From contig JAGXKI010000001.1 in assembly GCA_018335295.1 (NCBI GenBank), positions 62,001-126,000 of the forward strand: DNA of 64,000 nt. The letters are read 5' to 3'. The stretch comes from a bacterium. GTDB lineage: Bacteria > Acidobacteriota > Aminicenantia > Aminicenantales > Aminicenantaceae. A program made the position numbers and the translations under genes. Shown here piece after piece: positions 61,021 to 64,000 of the stretch. Below the pieces are notes generated by a model. The model was not told the DNA's origin. It saw only the letters and a list, made by a program, of their open reading frames with translations, and searched no databases. Every line of letters starts with the position of its first letter. Positions within the stretch are counted from its first letter, which is position 1.

Positions 61021-62145
61021 CTACTGTCTTATCCTGACCTCATCTCCTTCCTGCACATCAACCAAAGACTCCGTAACCACCAGCGTACCGTTATCCAGCC
61101 CGGATATCACCACAGCATCATTTAATTCCCGTTCCACACTTATTTTTTTTAATTGTAAATGATGGTTTTTTACTATATATACCTTTTTTTCACTAACCAA
61201 AGCTTCCCTGGGTATAGTCATTCCCACGGCCTGTTTTTGAATATAAAAAGTTGCATCTACAAATTCACCGATCCTGAAAGACTGTTTACCCTGGGGTAGA
61301 TATTTTACATAAATTTTTACCGATTGGGTATTTTCATCCAGAAAATCGGCAATCCGTGTAACTGTCCCGGTTGTCTTATGATCGTCCGAACCGGTTAAAG
61401 TCACTTTATTCCCCGGTTCAATCCATTTTGCATCTTTCGGGGGTACCGGAACCACCACTTCAAGCCGGTCGGTTCTTACGATGGATGCCAAATCGGCCCC
61501 CATGCCGGCTACAGCACCTACCTGCCGTTTTACTTGCTGAAAAGAACCGTCAAAAGGCGCGTATATGTTGTATTTATTCAAATTGATCTCTTGCTTTTCC
61601 AATGAATAGTACTCCGAGAGTATGCCTGCGGAAGCCATGAATACTTGTTCTTTTTCTGAATGGATTTCGGGTAGTTGGGGTAGTTCCTTGTGAACATCAA
61701 TGGAAGTGAAAAATTGCTTCCATTTGTCGTATTCCTCAGGGAAATCCACTTGCAGATCGGGTAAAACCGAACTAAGCTTTTGCAGGAAACTGCTTTTGCC
61801 CGCCGTAAGAGCCGCTTTTATGTCTTCATTGTAAATACGTATCAGCAAATCACCTTTGTTAAAATGTTCTCCTTCTTTAAAAGGCACGTGTCCTTCCATA
61901 ATCCGGCCATTCACTTCTGCAGCCAGGGATACGGTTTCATAGGAAAAAATCCTTCCCTGGTGTGTTACCGAGGAGACCACCTGTTCATTCATCACCTTTT
62001 TTGCTTTGACGTAAAGGGCATCCTCTTGCTTCATGCTTTTTTTAGGGGCAGGCTTGTTTTTTACGGCATAAGCAGCTAATAAGACTGCGCCAGCCAGCAC
62101 AACAACTCCCGTGATTCCATACAGCGCTTTTTTCCTCATGTCCAT
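61021..62145 (-). CDS. RND efflux periplasmic adaptor (Bacteroidota-like)
   Basis: This 374-residue protein has an N-terminal membrane anchor (about residues 7-27). The lipoyl halves are VSLAAEVNGRIMEGHVPFKEGEHFNKGDLLIRI and INLNKYNIYAPFDGSFQQVKRQVGAVAGMG. Between them is an unusual helical insert (PDLQVDFPEEYDKWKQFF) that recalls the AcrA-like adaptors of marine Bacteroidota. The beta-barrel domain and C-terminal TIPREALVSEKKVYIV follow. AT-rich sequence without Shine-Dalgarno precedes the ATG. Confidence 0.9.
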   Translation of the reverse strand: MDMRKKALYGITGVVVLAGAVLLAAYAVKNKPAPKKSMKQEDALYVKAKKVMNEQVVSSVTHQGRIFSYETVSLAAEVNGRIMEGHVPFKEGEHFNKGDLLIRIYNEDIKAALTAGKSSFLQKLSSVLPDLQVDFPEEYDKWKQFFTSIDVHKELPQLPEIHSEKEQVFMASAGILSEYYSLEKQEINLNKYNIYAPFDGSFQQVKRQVGAVAGMGADLASIVRTDRLEVVVPVPPKDAKWIEPGNKVTLTGSDDHKTTGTVTRIADFLDENTQSVKIYVKYLPQGKQSFRIGEFVDATFYIQKQAVGMTIPREALVSEKKVYIVKNHHLQLKKISVERELNDAVVISGLDNGTLVVTESLVDVQEGDEVRIRQ

Positions 62146-62200
62146 TGATTTAGTTTAAAGGAGGTGCCCCTTTTTATAACATCCGGGAGGTCTCATACCC

Positions 62201-62389
62201 CTATTTCTCTTCATCCATCTCACGGATGGCTTCTTCCACATCTTCCAGTTGTTCCTTAAGGCATTTACGCTGGTGTTCCAGGATTTCCCTTCTCTTTTTC
62301 CTGCTCCACAACAAAGGATGATGACCCGGCACTCCTGCACCATGGCAATGGTGAATGCCTTGTTTGGGATGACTTGAATGACAACACAT
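62201..62389 (-). CDS. Small Cys/His-rich coiled-coil protein leading the RND operon
   Basis: The protein is 62 residues from ATG 62389, with AAGGAG seven bases upstream. The first 25 residues are rich in metal ligands (MCCHSSHPKQGIHHCHGAG, then GHH). The rest is a charged helix (LEHQRKCLKEQLEDVEEAI). It lies 55 bp before the adaptor gene on the same strand, so it is probably the first cistron of the pump operon. Metal binding or sensing is a reasonable guess from composition. I do not recognise a named family. Confidence 0.6.
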   Translation of the reverse strand: MCCHSSHPKQGIHHCHGAGVPGHHPLLWSRKKRREILEHQRKCLKEQLEDVEEAIREMDEEK

Positions 62390-62452
62390 AATTGAACTCC
62401 TTATTTGATGAAACAATTTTTTTATAGTTAGAGCGCCAATTTATAAAAATTA

Positions 62453-62476
62453 TTAAGTACATGCAAATATACTTAA
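62453..62476 (-). promoter_or_regulatory. Bacteroidota-type -7 element within an inverted repeat
   Basis: TTAAGTA (62453-62459) and TACTTAA (62470-62476) form a perfect 7-bp inverted repeat with a 10-bp spacer. On the minus strand the spacer region reads TATATTTG (62471-62464), matching the Bacteroidota -7 consensus TAnnTTTG. It lies about 75 bp upstream of the small Cys/His gene. No matching -33 TTTG is obvious. Confidence 0.5.
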
Positions 62477-62492
62477 TTAATACCATGGAAGT

Positions 62493-62662
62493 AGTCTGGA
62501 GGTCAAGACCCGGTTGACCAAAGCCCCATCCTTTTACAACGGCGCGGCCGGTTTTTTCAATGCAGAGATGGAGGAGGAAGCCCTCTCTTTTCCCCGAAGC
62601 ATTTTCAGATTGCTCGAATACTTCGGATACGGACTCTACGTTGGTAGAAAATATCAATAACA
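62493..62662 (+). pseudogene. C-terminal remnant of an unrecognised protein
   Basis: An open frame without a start reads LTKAPSFYNGAAGFFNAEME and EEEALSFPRSIFRLLEYFGY before GLYVGRKYQ and a stop. It has protein-like composition and is cut off at its 5' side near the promoter region of the RND operon. No family is recognised. It may mark the insertion edge of the RND block. From 62663 to 62840 there is only AT-rich sequence. Confidence 0.3.
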
Positions 62663-62843
62663 GGAATTTGCTTTTTTCCAGAACCGCCTCCCTCTTTTAT
62701 CGCATAAATTAATAAGGTCAATGAGATGTTATCTTAAGAAATGGTTAAATAGGTATTGAGTCTCTGGTTTTAATATGAGAATAAATGAATAAATACAGCG
62801 TTATTTAGAGTAAAGGAAAAGATAATATATTTAGAATGGGGTA

Positions 62844-62872
62844 TTGACATTAATATTAGAAATAGCAATACT
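62844..62872 (+). promoter_or_regulatory. Promoter of mazEF
   Basis: A consensus TTGACA (62844-62849), a 17-bp spacer and AATACT (62867-62872) form the promoter. Transcription would start at or next to the ATG at 62879, so the mRNA is probably leaderless. GTATTG (62841-62846) and CAATAC (62866-62871) form an inverted repeat over both elements and may be an operator. Confidence 0.65.
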
Positions 62873-62878
62873 ACAAGT

Positions 62879-63127
62879 ATGAAAACAGCTATTTCTATCC
62901 CAGATGACCTCTTTAAAGAGGTTGATAAACTCGCTAAAGAGAAAAAAACATCCAGAAGTCAGATTTTTAGTGAAGCTGTTAAGTTCTATTTAGAAAAAAT
63001 CAAATCACAGAAACTCCTTCAAGAGTTAAATACAGCTTATGCACATAAAGAAACCTCTGAAGAAAAGCTTGTTCAAAAGAAGAGCACTGAATACTATAAA
63101 AGTCAAATTCTGAAAAAAGAAGAATGA
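62879..63127 (+). CDS. Ribbon-helix-helix antitoxin (MazE-like)
   Basis: This 82-residue protein has an N-terminal ribbon-helix-helix: MKTAISIPDDLFKEVDKLAK, then SRSQIFSEAVKFYLEKI. The C-terminal tail is acidic and basic, disordered, and would wrap the toxin. The antitoxin should bind MazF and repress its own promoter. There is no Shine-Dalgarno, and the ATG is at the predicted start of transcription. The stop overlaps the toxin start as ATGA. Confidence 0.9.
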   Translation: MKTAISIPDDLFKEVDKLAKEKKTSRSQIFSEAVKFYLEKIKSQKLLQELNTAYAHKETSEEKLVQKKSTEYYKSQILKKEE

Positions 63128-63486
63128 CCGTAAAACAAGGTGAAATCTATTGGGTCAATTTATCCATTCCCAGGGGGTCTGAACCTGGGTTTCGGCATCC
63201 TCATGTGGTGATACAAAATGATGTCTTTAACGCCAGCCGCATCAGTACTGTGGTGGTCTGTTCTTTAACTACAAATCTGAAAAGAGCCCAAGCTCCTGGA
63301 AATGTAACACTCAACAAGGGTGAGGCCAATCTCAAAATGAAAAGTGTGGTCAATATCTCTCAAGTTTTGACTGTAAACAAGTCTGATTTATCAGAAAAAA
63401 TCGGCACTTTATCCTCTGGAAGAACAGAAGAAATCATCAATGGAATCAAATTATTGATCGAGCCTCTCCCTGATCCAAGGTCTTGA
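63124..63486 (+). CDS. mazF: MazF/PemK family endoribonuclease toxin
   Basis: This 120-residue protein has the MazF signature. VKQGEIYWVNLSIPRGSEPGFRHPHVVIQND forms the N-terminal barrel with the conserved Arg/Pro loop. VVVCSLTTNLKRA carries the Thr, and KMKSVVNISQVLTVNKSDL and IGTLSSGRTEEIING follow. MazF toxins cut mRNA at short sequence motifs. It is translationally coupled to the antitoxin gene. The next 210 bp to the methyltransferase gene show no other gene. Confidence 0.93.
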   Translation: MTVKQGEIYWVNLSIPRGSEPGFRHPHVVIQNDVFNASRISTVVVCSLTTNLKRAQAPGNVTLNKGEANLKMKSVVNISQVLTVNKSDLSEKIGTLSSGRTEEIINGIKLLIEPLPDPRS

Positions 63487-63696
63487 TCATGAATGAACTT
63501 AAAAATCTGGATAATTAGAACTGGTTAATAAGAAAACCTTACCCCATTTTGATGGCTCGTCTTATCTTATAAGAACTAATTATTTATTGATATAATAAAA
63601 TAAATTTCATCTTCATCATTTTTGGAAGATTATGGTTTCATTTTCGTGTCAATTCACAGAAGGCTCTTTTTCCAATCTTTCAAAATGGAGGCTTTG

Positions 63697-64000
63697 ATGA
63701 ATATACTGGGAGATATTTCATATAAAATTCTAATCTTATTCATTGTGGGGATGGCTCTGTTTTTTGTTTTAGGGTTTTCATTAAATCAAGAATTAGATGA
63801 AAAAGTTAGGTCTTTTCTGGAAAGTCACCGATCTCAATGGAGGGACATGAATGTGCCTCGAACCGACGGCCAGATTCTCTACGATATTGTTGTTGAGAAC
63901 GGGTACACCAGAGCTTTAGAGATCGGAACCTCCACAGGACACTCAGGAACTTGGATCGCCTGGGCTCTCAGCAAGACCGGAGGCAAGCTCATCACCATTG
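63697..64000 (+). CDS. O-methyltransferase-like protein, N-terminal part
   Basis: The gene runs off the right edge; about 101 codons are visible from ATG 63697, with GGAGG five bases upstream. A membrane helix (residues 10-30) and a linker come first, followed by the SAM-binding start of a class I methyltransferase: ALEIGTSTGHSGTWIAWALS, the usual motif I of the COG4122 O-methyltransferase group. The membrane anchor is unusual for that group and suggests action at the membrane or an exported enzyme. Confidence 0.8.
   Translation, partial: MNILGDISYKILILFIVGMALFFVLGFSLNQELDEKVRSFLESHRSQWRDMNVPRTDGQILYDIVVENGYTRALEIGTSTGHSGTWIAWALSKTGGKLITI

Overview
The window carries about 60 recognisable protein genes on both strands, one tRNA and several well-formed promoters. 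By eye it is moderately AT-rich bacterial DNA. The cell looks Gram-negative: there are lipoprotein-sorting (Lol-type) genes, TolC/RND pumps, lipoboxed lipoproteins, Tat signals and a bactofilin. Anaerobic or microaerobic traits are present: a minimal SUF-type Fe-S pair, FeoAB and a reductive dehalogenase. The mixture fits an uncultured Acidobacteriota/Aminicenantota-like or related lineage, but this cannot be settled by eye.

Layout. 1-3.3 kb (-): TetR-controlled LolA-like/LolCE-like cassette that continues past the left edge. 3.4-6.5 kb (-): MATE-like carrier and SmsCB. 6.5-8.1 kb: Raf-kinase-inhibitor-like protein and an odd ribulose-phosphate epimerase homologue, among palindromic GGGGACGGTTC repeats. 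8-15.3 kb: TauE exporter, M48 protease, a glutaminase-dead PurF homologue, envelope proteins, YqaA, SurE. 15.3-20.1 kb: tRNA-Pro, MerR, RarA, a beta-propeller lipoprotein, HD hydrolase. 20.4-27.1 kb (+): two aldehyde dehydrogenases with a DUF1858 protein, deoxynucleoside kinase, panBCD. 27.2-38.6 kb: guaB, secA, feoAB, acpS, uvrC, uvrB, bactofilin. 38.7-41.6 kb (+): rdhAB, gamma-carbonic anhydrase, CPBP protease. 41.7-43.9 kb (-): Tat-exported CGGC protein and a MtaA/UroD-like protein. 44.1-51.6 kb (+): MarR-controlled TolC/MFP/RND pump and an M48 lipoprotein.

From about 51.6 kb the character turns accessory. There is an orphan HepT gene, a serine hydrolase, a DUF2703 gene, transposase remnants, a HepT/MntA pair, and two copies of a 191-bp direct repeat. 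Each repeat copy carries a 21-codon reading frame, and the three differences between copies are all synonymous. A Bacteroidota-looking RND efflux operon follows, with a Bacteroidota-type promoter and an 11-bp direct repeat at both ends, then mazEF and a truncated O-methyltransferase gene.

The most notable items are the rdhAB pair with PceA-like active-site spacing, the PurF homologue lacking its glutaminase residues, the duplicated micro-ORF cassette, and the apparently imported RND operon. Nothing here was checked against a database; family names come from recognised motifs.
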